Assembly (NCBI GenBank): GCA_963710725.1
Contig: CAVQBJ010000002.1
Location: 310,001 to 374,000, forward strand
Source of the DNA: CAVQBJ01 sp963710725
GTDB taxonomy: Bacteria > Actinomycetota > Thermoleophilia > Solirubrobacterales > Solirubrobacteraceae
Reading direction: 5' to 3'
DNA length: 64,000 nt
Shown here: piece by piece, positions 26,477 to 35,392 of the stretch
Position numbering within the stretch: position 1 is the stretch's first letter
Layout of the letters: the number at the start of each line of letters is the position of its first letter
Notes under the pieces: model-generated
The model's input: the letters and a program-made list of their open reading frames with translations, nothing else
What the model was told of the DNA's origin: nothing
Databases searched by the model: none
Program-made: the position numbers and the translations under genes

Positions 26477-27172
26477 ATGCCCCACCTCGAACGCGACGGA
26501 GACGTCTTCATCCTGCGGCTCGGCGAGGACGAGAACCGCTTCAATGGCCCGTTCATGGACGCCGTGGCCGCCCTCGTCGACGAGGTCGACGCCGCACCGC
26601 CGCCGCGCGCGCTCGTGACCACGGGCGTGGGCAAGATCTACAGTAACGGTCTCGACCTCGAGTGGATGTCGCAGAACGTGGAGGCGATCGGACCGTTGCT
26701 GGAGTCCGTCCACGCCCTGTACGCGCGCCTGCTGGGCCTCGGAGTGCCGACGGTCGCGGCGCTCGGTGGCCACGCGTTCGCCGGCGGCGCGATGCTTGCC
26801 CTCGCGCATGACGTCCGGGTCATGCGCAGCGACCGCGGCTGGTTCTGCCTCCCCGAGGTCGACATCAACATCCCCTTCACGCCCGGGATGAGCGCGCTCA
26901 TCGCGGCCCGCCTGCCGGTCAACACCGCGCACGAGGCGATGACCACCGGCCGGCGCTACACCGCCGGCGAGGCGGTCGCCGCGGGGATCGTGGCCGAGGC
27001 CCTCGCCGAGGGCGACGTCCTCCCGCGCGCCGTCGAGATCGCCGCGGGCCTCGCCGGCAAGAATCCGCAGACCCTGGCCACGATCAAGGCGCGCCTCTAC
27101 GCGTCCACGCTCGCCGCGCTCACCGATGCCGAGGCGAACGCGATCGCGCTGCCCGAGGGCCCCGGAGACTGA
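26477..27172 (+). CDS. Enoyl-CoA hydratase/isomerase family protein
   Basis: Crotonase-fold protein of 231 aa. The oxyanion-hole segments are YSNGLDLEWM and LGGHAFAGGAMLALAHDVRVM, and the region FCLPEVDINIPFTPGM follows. The form resembles delta3,delta2-enoyl-CoA isomerases more than classical hydratases, because the second catalytic Glu of hydratases is not evident. The ATG at 26477 has CGGGAG just upstream. It lies divergent to the acyl-CoA dehydrogenase, probably in the same fatty-acid degradation function. Confidence 0.85.
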   Translation: MPHLERDGDVFILRLGEDENRFNGPFMDAVAALVDEVDAAPPPRALVTTGVGKIYSNGLDLEWMSQNVEAIGPLLESVHALYARLLGLGVPTVAALGGHAFAGGAMLALAHDVRVMRSDRGWFCLPEVDINIPFTPGMSALIAARLPVNTAHEAMTTGRRYTAGEAVAAGIVAEALAEGDVLPRAVEIAAGLAGKNPQTLATIKARLYASTLAALTDAEANAIALPEGPGD

Positions 27173-27179
27173 CGTCGGC

Positions 27180-30155
27180 CTACGGCCGTCCTGGTGCGGG
27201 GAGGGCCGAGATGCGGTACAGCGCGGTGCCCTCGGCCGGGACGAGAGCGCTGATGGCGCTGGTGGTCGTCGACGTGCGGTGGGTCCAGACGTCGCGCACG
27301 GTATAGCGCGCCGCCCGCGGCAGGCCGACGCCGAGCGCGGTCGCTGCGATCCGCACGGGGGTGTTACCGCGGTTGAGGAGGGCGACGGCCCGACTGCCGT
27401 CGCTCAGGGGCTTGACCCACACCTCGGCCTCGCCGGCCGACGCGACGAGCGTCCCCTGGACGCCCGCCGGATCCTGATCGATGGCGATCACCTCGGGGTT
27501 GGCCGAGTCGCTCGCGCTCTGCGCCGACATCGTGTCGAGGTCGTCGCTGATCATCAGCGGCGCGGCAAGCATCGACCACATGCTCAGCTGGGTTCGGTAG
27601 GCGGTGGCGCTGAGGCCCTGGTCCGGACCGAGGTAGTCGGGGTCGTTCCAGTGGCCGGGCCCGGCCGCCTGCGGGTGCGCGGCATCGGCGTCGAGGTTGC
27701 GCAGCACGTTCGCGAAGTCGACGTGGTGCGGGGTGCCGATGTCCGTGTCGGTGCGCCAGCTGTTCGCGATCGACGGGCCGAAGGCCCACGAGTTGAAGCC
27801 CGAGCCGGCGAGGTCGGGCGTGCCCGTCGCGAACTGACCCGGTTGCAGGAAGTTGCACACGGACAGCAGCATCGGGCGCTGGCTGGCGTTATCGACGATC
27901 GCGTTGTGGAAGGCGGTGTACGTGCTCTGCGGATCGAGCCCCTGGCGCACACCGCCGCAGAAGTCGACCTTCACGGCGTCGAAGCCCCACGCCGCGAACG
28001 TGTTGGCGTCCTGCTGGTAATGCCCATAGCTGCCCGCTCCCGGGCCGCCGCAGCCGCTCGAGCCGGCGTCGGTGTACAGACCGACGAGCAGGCCGGCCTG
28101 ATGCAGGATCCCGGTCAACCACGCCAGGCCGTGCGGCCACTGCGTCGGGTCGATCGTGATCTGCCCGCTCGCATCGCGCGTGCCGTGCCACCAGCCGACG
28201 TCGAACCAGATGTAGCGGTACCCCGCCCGGGCGAGGCCGCGGGCGATCAGCTGGTGGGCCTGATCGAGGATCGTCGCCTCGTTGAACGCGCCCCCGAACG
28301 CGAAGTAGGTGTCCCAGCCCATGTACGGGGTCGCCGCGAGCACGGCCGGGGCGCTCGCCGCGCTGACGCTGTGCGTGGCCGGTGGGGCGCCCGTGGGGTG
28401 CAGCGTCAATAACCTGGAGCCGAGGGACGCGCTGACCGCGCCGATCAGCGTCCCGTTCGCGGACACGAGCACGGGCAGGTGGTGCTCTCGCGCCAGGAGC
28501 AGGCGCCCGAGCGCATTCAGCGGCACCGGTACCACGAGGACCTCGCCGGGGCCGAGGGTGACCGGCACCGAGCCGACGATCACGGTGCGCCGGGTCGTTC
28601 GAGGGGGCCTGGGGGACCGTCGCCCGTGGGTCGACGAGGTGGCCAGGCGTGCGCTGACGGCGACGACATGGCCTCCCCGTTGCACGGTCTCCACGAGGCT
28701 CAGCAGGAGCGAGATCGTGCAGGCCCCGGCCGCCCGCGGCGAGCAGCGCACGACGACGCGGGCCGCGTCCCCGCGCGCAGCGGCGGTGATCGAGGAGCGG
28801 CTGACGGACGCCGGCGTGCCGCCGATCGGGACCGCCACGAAGCTGCTCGTTCCGCTCACCGAGCCGCCGACACTCGTCCCGGTGACGACGCATTGCAGGT
28901 AGTGACCCGCGTCGACGGGGCCGGCATCGTAGGTCGGCCCGGAGGCGCCGGTCACGGGAGCGAGGTCGCGGAGCCACCGATACGTGAACGTCTCGCCACC
29001 GATCGCGCTCGTCGGGAGGCAGGTGAGCGGCTGGCCGCTCGCCGGCGTGCCGACGATCACGGGATGCGGGGCGGGCGGCTGCGGCGGCGCCGGTGGTGTT
29101 GGCGGGGGTGGAGGCGGCGGGCTGTAGCCGATCGACACGGCGCCGACGTTCGAGGGTGAGAGCTGGGCGAAGTCGGTCGCGTCCGGGGAGACGTAGAAGC
29201 CTCCGCCGCCGCCGCCGCCGGCCGCCGCCGTCGATCCACCGCCGCTGCCGCCGCCGAAGAAGCCGTCGCCGCCACCGCCGGCTCCCGAGCCGGCCGGTCC
29301 AGCCGCGCCGCCGCTCGCCGAGCCGGCGATGCCCGGGGGCGTTCCGAGACCGCCCGCGCCTCCCTGCGTGGCCGTTCCGGCTCCGCCGCCTCCGGCGGTG
29401 CCGGCCCCGGTACCGGGCATGCCGCCGCTGCCGCCGACCCCTCCGACGACGCCCGAGGTCCCCGGGTCATTGGAGTCGGAGCCGCCGCCCGAACCCGGCG
29501 CCGCGCCGCTCGCGGTCGACGGGGCCAGGGCGCCGGACGGCGAGCCGGCGGACACGGCGCCCTGGCCTGAGCTCGTGGCCGTGCCGCTGCCGGCGCCTCC
29601 GCCGCCGCCCCCGGGGGCGACAAGCACGAGCGCGGTCTCCCCGCCGGCCGGGAGCGAGACCGACGACGCGCCGCCGGCGCCGCCGCCCCCGCCGAGAACG
29701 CCGGTGGTCGAGAGCTGCGCGGAGCCGCCATCGCCGCCCCGTCCGCCGCTGGGCCCGCCGCCCGCTCCTCCGGCGGCGACATCACCGAGCTGTGGCGCCG
29801 CACCGTCGGCCCCGTTGCCACCAACGGTGATCGTGAACGTCTGTCCCGGCGTCACCGCGAGATTCACCTCGGCCGACCCGCCGCCACCGCCAACGCCACC
29901 CCCATTACCCCCAGCGCCGCCGGCGCCGCCGGCGGCGTAGAACGTGACCTCACTCACGCCGGCCGGCACCGTCCAGGTATGGGTCGTGGCTCCGCTCGGC
30001 TCGGCCGGGCTCGCCGCGAAGCTCACCTGGACCGGCAGCTCGGCAGCCACGGCCGCCGCCGGAAACGCCACTGCGGCCGCGGTCGCGGCCAGGACGAGCG
30101 CGGCCGCGCGGCCGATGTCGCGGCGCTGTTGCGCGGTGGGATGGCGATCGGGCAC
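27180..30155 (-). CDS. Secreted Gly-rich protein with Ig-like segment and GH27 alpha-galactosidase domain
   Basis: About 991 aa. A signal peptide (hydrophobic core before VAAELPVQV) is followed by a beta-rich segment (HTWTVPAGVSEVTFYAAGG) and ~250 residues of Gly-rich repeats. An Ig-like domain (PVIVGTPASGQPLTC to HYLQCVVTG) and a linker come next. The C-terminal ~400 residues form a GH27 domain: YMGWDTYFAFGG, YIWFDVGWW, KVDFCGG (nucleophile Asp) and WRTDTDIG (acid/base Asp), ending in a beta domain. It would remove alpha-galactosyl (or related) units outside the cell. A GTG at 30155 with GAGG upstream is the preferred start; a TTG at 30170 is also possible. Confidence 0.83.
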   Translation of the reverse strand: MPDRHPTAQQRRDIGRAAALVLAATAAAVAFPAAAVAAELPVQVSFAASPAEPSGATTHTWTVPAGVSEVTFYAAGGAGGAGGNGGGVGGGGGSAEVNLAVTPGQTFTITVGGNGADGAAPQLGDVAAGGAGGGPSGGRGGDGGSAQLSTTGVLGGGGGAGGASSVSLPAGGETALVLVAPGGGGGGAGSGTATSSGQGAVSAGSPSGALAPSTASGAAPGSGGGSDSNDPGTSGVVGGVGGSGGMPGTGAGTAGGGGAGTATQGGAGGLGTPPGIAGSASGGAAGPAGSGAGGGGDGFFGGGSGGGSTAAAGGGGGGGFYVSPDATDFAQLSPSNVGAVSIGYSPPPPPPPTPPAPPQPPAPHPVIVGTPASGQPLTCLPTSAIGGETFTYRWLRDLAPVTGASGPTYDAGPVDAGHYLQCVVTGTSVGGSVSGTSSFVAVPIGGTPASVSRSSITAAARGDAARVVVRCSPRAAGACTISLLLSLVETVQRGGHVVAVSARLATSSTHGRRSPRPPRTTRRTVIVGSVPVTLGPGEVLVVPVPLNALGRLLLAREHHLPVLVSANGTLIGAVSASLGSRLLTLHPTGAPPATHSVSAASAPAVLAATPYMGWDTYFAFGGAFNEATILDQAHQLIARGLARAGYRYIWFDVGWWHGTRDASGQITIDPTQWPHGLAWLTGILHQAGLLVGLYTDAGSSGCGGPGAGSYGHYQQDANTFAAWGFDAVKVDFCGGVRQGLDPQSTYTAFHNAIVDNASQRPMLLSVCNFLQPGQFATGTPDLAGSGFNSWAFGPSIANSWRTDTDIGTPHHVDFANVLRNLDADAAHPQAAGPGHWNDPDYLGPDQGLSATAYRTQLSMWSMLAAPLMISDDLDTMSAQSASDSANPEVIAIDQDPAGVQGTLVASAGEAEVWVKPLSDGSRAVALLNRGNTPVRIAATALGVGLPRAARYTVRDVWTHRTSTTTSAISALVPAEGTALYRISALPAPGRP

Positions 30156-30271
30156 GGAGAGGTTCCTCAAGGCAAGAACACGCTAGCTGCAGGCGGGGTT
30201 TCGCCGGTGCCGCGCGGCGCTGCGCCGATCGCTGATGATGACGCGGCCGGCTGCCGAACGCGTGCCGGGTC

Positions 30272-30299
30272 CTCAGGTTTGGCCTGCACCGGCCGACAA
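30272..30299 (+). promoter_or_regulatory. FliA/sigma-28-like promoter of the hybrid kinase gene
   Basis: CTCAG at 30272-30276 and GCCGACAA at 30292-30299 are separated by exactly 15 bases. Transcription should start near 30306, 31 bases before the ATG at 30337. This supports that start codon over the in-frame ATG at 30235, which would lie upstream of the promoter. Confidence 0.55.
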
Positions 30300-30336
30300 C
30301 TCGGGACGACCCCGAGCACCCGCCGAACGTGACCCC

Positions 30337-33180
30337 ATGCGACAGACGACACATCCCAGCACCGAGCTCGCCCATGCCGGCGACGTCGCCCTCGCCGTCG
30401 TCCGATCGCTCCCGGACGCGGCCGTGTTCGTCATCGACCACGACCTCTGCTTCCGCTTCGCCCGCGGCCCGGTGCTCGAGCGTCTCGGCTGGGATGTCGA
30501 GTCGCTGATCGGCCGCGCGGCGCGTGACGTCCTCCCGGCCGAGTACTTCCGGCTGTACGAGCCGCACTGCCGCGCGGCGCTCGCCGGAGGGCACGGCGAG
30601 CTCGACAACGACACGATCGACGGCGTCGGAGCGTTTCAGAGCCAGTTCTCGCCCCTGCGAGGCATCGACGGCGCGATCGTCGGCGTGCTCGTCGTGTCAC
30701 GAGACGTCACCGAGCGCCGCGCCGCCGAGGCCTCGCGGCGCCGGACGCTCGGCGAGCGCGACGAGGCACGGTCGCAGTTCGAGACGGCGTTCGCCGACGC
30801 TCCGATCGGGATGGCGCTCGTCGGCCTCGACGGGGCGTGGTTGAAGGTCAATCCGGCGCTCTGCGGCATCCTCGGCTGGCCGGCCGCCGACATGCTGGAG
30901 ACGACGTTCCAGGACATCACAAGACTGAGCGAGGCGCCGGCCGACGTCGCTGCCATCGGCGAGCTGATGTCGGGGCGTCTGCCCCGCTGCCAGATCGAGA
31001 AGCGCTGTCACACCAAGAACGGGGACGGGCGGTGGGTCCTCCTGTCGATGTCACTCGTGCACGACCGCGAGGGGGCGCCGCACCACGTGATCGTCCAGGC
31101 GCAGGACATCGACGAGCGCCGTCGCCTCGCCGACGAGCTCGCTGCCGCGCGCGACGAGGCGCTCGAGCTGTCACGCCTGAAGTCCGAGTACGTCGCGAAC
31201 ATGAGCCATGAGATCCGCACTCCGCTCAACGGCGTTCTCGGCCTCGCCGACATCCTGCTCGACGGCGAGCTGAACGAGGATCAGCGAGAGTTCGTCGAGG
31301 CGATCCGCTCATCGGGCGATGCCCTGATGGCCGTCATCAGCGACGTTCTCGACGTCTCGAAGATCGAGGCCGGCAAGCTCGAGCTCGATGAGGAGGACTT
31401 CGAGCTGCGGCGCGTCATCGACGACGCCTGCGCGATCGTCGCTCCGGCCGCCGGCGAGAAGGACCTGGAGCTGATGGCCTGGGTCGACCACGACCTTCCA
31501 CGGTGCCTGCGCGGTGATGGCAATCGCATGCGCCAGGTCCTCGTCAACCTGCTCAACAACGCCGTCAAGTTCACCGATCGGGGCGAGGTCGTCGTCCGGG
31601 TTGGGTCACGCTGGCAGGAGGGCCGCCCGGTCGTCCGCTTCGAGGTGCGTGACACCGGCGTCGGCGTGGAGCCGGCGGCGCTCGATGGCCTCTTCGAGGC
31701 GTTCGCGCAGGCGAAGACGCCCGGGGTGCCACGGCGGACCGGCACGGGGCTGGGTCTGAGCATCAGCCGCCAGCTCGTGGAGCTCATGGGCGGACACATC
31801 GGCGCCAGCAGCGTGCCCGGTCGGGGAAGCACGTTCTGGTTCTCGGTGCCGCTCACGCCCGCGCGGGTGGGGTCCTCGGAGATCCCGCGGGTCGACCTCG
31901 ATGGGATCCACGTGCTCGTGGCCGACGACAACCGGACGAACCAGACGATCCTGCGCCATCAGCTCGGCGCCTGGAACATGACGTGCGATTGCGCAACCGA
32001 CGGCGCTGCGGCGCTGCGGCTCCTCCGGGCCGCGGCCGCGGACGGACACCCGTACGCGCTCGTGCTCCTCGATCGCAACATGCCGGGGATGCACGAGCTC
32101 GAGCTGGTGCACGCGATCAAGGCCTCGCCCGAGCTCGCCGCGGTTCCGCTGCTCATCCTCTCCTCTGCCGCGGCCGGCCGCGACGCACTGCGCCGAGCCG
32201 GCGTCGACGGCGTGCTCACCAAGCCGGTCGGCGATGCCCGCCTGCGGGATGAGATCAAGCGCATCATCGGCGCCACCGGAGCGACGGCGCCGCAGCCGCT
32301 GGCGCACGTCCAGGGCGATCCGGCCGGAGCCGACACCGCTCGGCGGCTCGGCGTGGCTCCGCGCGCGAGCCGAACGCCAACTGCCGCGACGGCGACGGTC
32401 ACCGCGTCGAGCACGCTCCCGGAGGGCGCGCCCCGCGTACTGCTCGCCGAGGACAACGAGGTCAACCAGCTCGTCGCCGTAAATGCGCTCGAGCGCTGCG
32501 GTTATCGCGTCGACCTCGCCCAGAACGGGCGCGAGGCGGTCGAGATGAGCCGCCGGGAGCGCTATCAGGCGATCTTCATGGATTGCCGGCTGCCCGAGCT
32601 CGACGGGTACTCGGCGGCCGAGGAGATCCGGCGCCTGGAGGCCTCCGACCACCACACGCCGATCATCGCCATCACCGCCCACTCGATGCGGGGCGACCGC
32701 GAGAAGTGCCTTGCGGCCGGGATGGACGACTACATCGCCAAGCCCCTGCGCCGCGACACGCTGCAGTCGGTCCTGCGCGCGACGCTCGCCCGCGATGGCG
32801 AGGCGCTCGAGCAGCAGCCGGCCGACGCGACGGCCAAGCCGCTCGACCCGGTCCTCGACCGCGGGCTGATCGGCGAGCTCGACAGCGACAGCGCCGCGCG
32901 GATCGTCGACCTGTTCGTCCGCGGCTCGCGTGAGCGGATCGCCGAGCTGGCCCAGGCGATCGCCCGCGACGATGCCGAGTCCGTCGAGGGGTTGACCCAC
33001 GGACTGAAGGGCGCTGCGGCGAGCGTCGGCGCCGTCGCGCTCTGCCGCGCCTGCGACCGCCTCGCGATCGACGCCGCCGGACCGCTCGACACTCGACGCC
33101 TGCGGCACGCCGAGCTCGAGCGCACGATGGAGCTGACCGCTGCCGCCCTTTCCCTCGAATTCCAGGAAGGCACCCGATGA
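30337..33180 (+). CDS. Hybrid sensor histidine kinase (PAS-PAS-HisKA-HATPase-REC-REC-HPt)
   Basis: Soluble hybrid kinase of about 947 aa with a complete internal phosphorelay. Two PAS domains come first, then the H box YVANMSHEIRTPLNG (His291) and a HATPase with LNNAVKFTDRG, DTGVGVEP and GTGLGLSIS. REC1 (Asp579 in VLLDRNMPG), REC2 (Asp749 in IFMDCRLPE) and an HPt domain (His888 in THGLKGAAA) follow. There are no membrane helices, so the signal is probably cytoplasmic. A receiver gene overlaps its stop by 4 bases and is the likely final acceptor. A FliA-like promoter suggests a motility link. Confidence 0.92.
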   Translation: MRQTTHPSTELAHAGDVALAVVRSLPDAAVFVIDHDLCFRFARGPVLERLGWDVESLIGRAARDVLPAEYFRLYEPHCRAALAGGHGELDNDTIDGVGAFQSQFSPLRGIDGAIVGVLVVSRDVTERRAAEASRRRTLGERDEARSQFETAFADAPIGMALVGLDGAWLKVNPALCGILGWPAADMLETTFQDITRLSEAPADVAAIGELMSGRLPRCQIEKRCHTKNGDGRWVLLSMSLVHDREGAPHHVIVQAQDIDERRRLADELAAARDEALELSRLKSEYVANMSHEIRTPLNGVLGLADILLDGELNEDQREFVEAIRSSGDALMAVISDVLDVSKIEAGKLELDEEDFELRRVIDDACAIVAPAAGEKDLELMAWVDHDLPRCLRGDGNRMRQVLVNLLNNAVKFTDRGEVVVRVGSRWQEGRPVVRFEVRDTGVGVEPAALDGLFEAFAQAKTPGVPRRTGTGLGLSISRQLVELMGGHIGASSVPGRGSTFWFSVPLTPARVGSSEIPRVDLDGIHVLVADDNRTNQTILRHQLGAWNMTCDCATDGAAALRLLRAAAADGHPYALVLLDRNMPGMHELELVHAIKASPELAAVPLLILSSAAAGRDALRRAGVDGVLTKPVGDARLRDEIKRIIGATGATAPQPLAHVQGDPAGADTARRLGVAPRASRTPTAATATVTASSTLPEGAPRVLLAEDNEVNQLVAVNALERCGYRVDLAQNGREAVEMSRRERYQAIFMDCRLPELDGYSAAEEIRRLEASDHHTPIIAITAHSMRGDREKCLAAGMDDYIAKPLRRDTLQSVLRATLARDGEALEQQPADATAKPLDPVLDRGLIGELDSDSAARIVDLFVRGSRERIAELAQAIARDDAESVEGLTHGLKGAAASVGAVALCRACDRLAIDAAGPLDTRRLRHAELERTMELTAAALSLEFQEGTR

Positions 33181-33602
33181 CCGCACCGGTTCCCGCTGAC
33201 TCAAGGCCGCGGACGAGCCTGTTGATCGCCGACGACGAGCCGCTCGTGCGCTCGATGCTGCAGGCCCAGCTCGAGGGCGACTTCGACGTGGTCGCCTGTG
33301 CGGCCGACGCCGAGGAGGCAATCGAGCTGGCCCGGGCGCACCAGCCCGACGCGGCGATCGTCGACGTCGAGATGCCCGGAGGCGGCGGCCTGCGGGCCAC
33401 GCGCGAGATCGGCGTGTGCTCGCCGGCCACGGCCGTGCTCGTGCTCTCCAGCGACGAATCCGATGCGGGCGTGATCGCGATGCTCGAGGCCGGCGCGGTG
33501 TCCTATTTTCGCAAGGGACTGCGGGCCGCCGAGCTGACGAGCGCGCTGCGGGAGTCGATCGAGGCTCACGCCGCGCTGTCGGCAGCGCCGAGGATCGACT
33601 GA
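33177..33602 (+). CDS. Stand-alone response regulator receiver protein
   Basis: A 141-aa single receiver domain without an output domain. The acidic pair is LLIADDEPLVRSM, the phospho-acceptor is in AAIVDVEMPGGGG, and the switch residues are VLSSDE and YFRKG. The ATG overlaps the kinase stop (ATGA), so the two are translationally coupled, and this is the likely end point of that phosphorelay. Like CheY, it may work by binding a partner. Confidence 0.9.
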   Translation: MTAPVPADSRPRTSLLIADDEPLVRSMLQAQLEGDFDVVACAADAEEAIELARAHQPDAAIVDVEMPGGGGLRATREIGVCSPATAVLVLSSDESDAGVIAMLEAGAVSYFRKGLRAAELTSALRESIEAHAALSAAPRID

Positions 33603-33609
33603 CGGGCCG

Positions 33610-33637
33610 CTCAAGCGCTCGCCGGCGGCGCCGATGA
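33610..33637 (+). promoter_or_regulatory. FliA/sigma-28-like promoter
   Basis: CTCAA at 33610-33614, a 15-base spacer, and GCCGATGA at 33630-33637. It lies 12 bases before the ATG of the secreted hydrolase gene at 33650, leaving a very short leader. The pattern is nearly the same as at 30272 and 37942. Confidence 0.6.
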
Positions 33638-33649
33638 CACGGTGAGCCC

Positions 33650-34414
33650 ATGAGCTACATCGACGCGCTGAACCGCATCAGCCAGATCCAGGGGCAGCTG
33701 GAGGCGCTCGAAACCGGGTCCCCGGCCACTTCGTCGGGCGCGTCCACCGGCGCGGCTTCCTCGGCGACGAGCAGTGGATCGAGCTTCGCCACCCAGCTCG
33801 CGCAGGCGCAGGCCGTCACCCCGACCACGTCGAGCGCGCTCGCCGCCACGCCGGACGCCCTGTCGACCACCGCGGCGGGCGAGCTGCCGACCACCGCGGC
33901 GAGCGAGCTGCCGACCGGAACGCTCGCGACCGGTGTGCCGATAACGGCCACCGGGACGCCCGTCGCGGGCGCTGCGCCGGCATCGCTCCCGGGCGCCGGC
34001 AGCCTGACGAGCGCTCAGCAGCAGTTCGCCGCGCGACTCGCGGCCGACACGGGCCTCAACCAGGGCGTCGTCGACGCCTGGCTGCTCGCCGAGGAGTCGG
34101 GCGGCGCGGCCACGGCCCGGCAGAGCGCGAACAACAACGATTGGCTGAACATCGGCTACACCGACTCCGCGACGTACGGTGGGAGCGACTCGGTGTGGAG
34201 CGATCCGGTCGCGGCCGCCGACGCCACGGCCGGCTGGCTGCAGGGCAAGGATACGATCCCCGGCTACGGGACGGCGAGCGGCGGCGTCCAGGCGATCCTG
34301 CAGACCGCCGGGCAGTCGCCTGCGACCCAGATCGCGGCGATCCAGGGGTCCGGATGGGCCTCGAGCGGGTACCCCGACCTGCCGGGGCTCTTCCAGCAGG
34401 TCACCGGCCAGTAG
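33650..34414 (+). CDS. Probable flagellum-associated peptidoglycan hydrolase-like protein
   Basis: A 254-aa protein in three parts. The N-terminus MSYIDALNRISQIQGQLEAL resembles starts of actinobacterial flagellar-cluster transglycosylase proteins. A ~80-residue Ala/Ser/Thr/Pro linker follows. The C-terminal ~130 residues (QQFAARLAADTGLNQGVVDAWLLAEESGG, then NNNDWLNIGYTDS and ATAGWLQGKDTIPGYG) look like a lysozyme or glucosaminidase-type domain. The catalytic acid could be the Glu of LLAEESGG. No signal peptide is seen, as expected for export by the flagellar system. The call is inference from shape plus a FliA-like promoter. Confidence 0.6.
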   Translation: MSYIDALNRISQIQGQLEALETGSPATSSGASTGAASSATSSGSSFATQLAQAQAVTPTTSSALAATPDALSTTAAGELPTTAASELPTGTLATGVPITATGTPVAGAAPASLPGAGSLTSAQQQFAARLAADTGLNQGVVDAWLLAEESGGAATARQSANNNDWLNIGYTDSATYGGSDSVWSDPVAAADATAGWLQGKDTIPGYGTASGGVQAILQTAGQSPATQIAAIQGSGWASSGYPDLPGLFQQVTGQ

Positions 34415-34497
34415 AGCGGCGACGCCGCGCGGCAGGCACGCGGCCGTTCCTGCGGCTACCGTGCAGGGCCCCTCGTCCCAGCCAGAAGGAGCCGATC

Positions 34498-35355
34498 GTG
34501 TCGCTCGCCGGAAAGACCTTGTTCATCTCGGGCGCCAGCCGTGGCATCGGGCTGGCGATCGCCCTGCGGGCGGCGCGCGACGGCGCGAACGTCGCCCTCA
34601 TCGCGAAGACCTCCGAACCGCACCCCAGGCTCGAGGGAACGATCCACACCGCGGCCGAGGCGATCGACCGAGCCGGCGGTAACGCGCTGCCGATCGTGGG
34701 GGACATCCGCGAGGAGGAGCAGGTCGTCGCTGCGGTGGCGCGTGCGGCCGAGCACTTCGGCGGCATCGACGTGTGCGTCAACAACGCCAGCGCCATCAGC
34801 CTCGAGAGCACCGAGGCGCTGCCGATGAAGCGCTACGACCTCATGGCCGACATCAACGTCCGGGGCACCTTCCTCGTGAGCAAGTACTGCATCCCACACC
34901 TGCGGCGGGCCGAGAACCCGCACATCCTCACGCTCTCGCCACCGATCACGCTCGAACCCCGATGGCTTGGTCCGCACATCGGCTACACGCTCGCCAAATA
35001 CGGGATGACGATGTGTGCGCTCGGCCTGGCCGCCGAGTTCCGCGAGGTCGGGATCGCCTCGAACGCGCTGTGGCCGCGCACGCTTGTCGCCACGGCCGCG
35101 GTGCAGAACCTGCTCGGCGGGGACGCGGCGATGGCTCGTGCGCGGACGCCCGAGGTGTACGCCGACGCGGCGTACGAGGTGATCACCCGGCCGAGCCGCG
35201 AGTACACCGGCCAGGCCCTGCTGTGCGAGGACGTGCTCGTCGACTCCGGCGTGCGCGACCTCAGTGCCTATTCCCACGCGGGAGCCGACGCGGACCTCGC
35301 GGTCGACCTGTTCGTCGACGCCGCCGATCCCCCGGGGCTGGCGGCCTCGGGCTGA
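34498..35355 (+). CDS. Short-chain dehydrogenase (HSDL2-like)
   Basis: NAD(P)-dependent SDR of 285 aa. The cofactor motif is LFISGASRGIGLAIAL; the structural NNAS and the catalytic set Ser (LTLSPP), Tyr and Lys (GYTLAKYGM) are present. The sequence resembles the hydroxysteroid dehydrogenase-like 2 group more than FabG. The GTG start has AGAAGGA 7-8 bases upstream, a strong ribosome binding site. Substrate unknown. The next gene is a zinc alcohol dehydrogenase on the same strand, 37 bases on. Confidence 0.85.
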   Translation: MSLAGKTLFISGASRGIGLAIALRAARDGANVALIAKTSEPHPRLEGTIHTAAEAIDRAGGNALPIVGDIREEEQVVAAVARAAEHFGGIDVCVNNASAISLESTEALPMKRYDLMADINVRGTFLVSKYCIPHLRRAENPHILTLSPPITLEPRWLGPHIGYTLAKYGMTMCALGLAAEFREVGIASNALWPRTLVATAAVQNLLGGDAAMARARTPEVYADAAYEVITRPSREYTGQALLCEDVLVDSGVRDLSAYSHAGADADLAVDLFVDAADPPGLAASG

Positions 35356-35392
35356 CCGCGCCCGAGTCCCGCCGCGGTGCGATCATCGTGGC

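Noticed and set aside
29200..29930. GC-rich repeats as a non-coding element
   Set aside because: They encode the Gly-rich segment of the GH27 protein in a single open frame.
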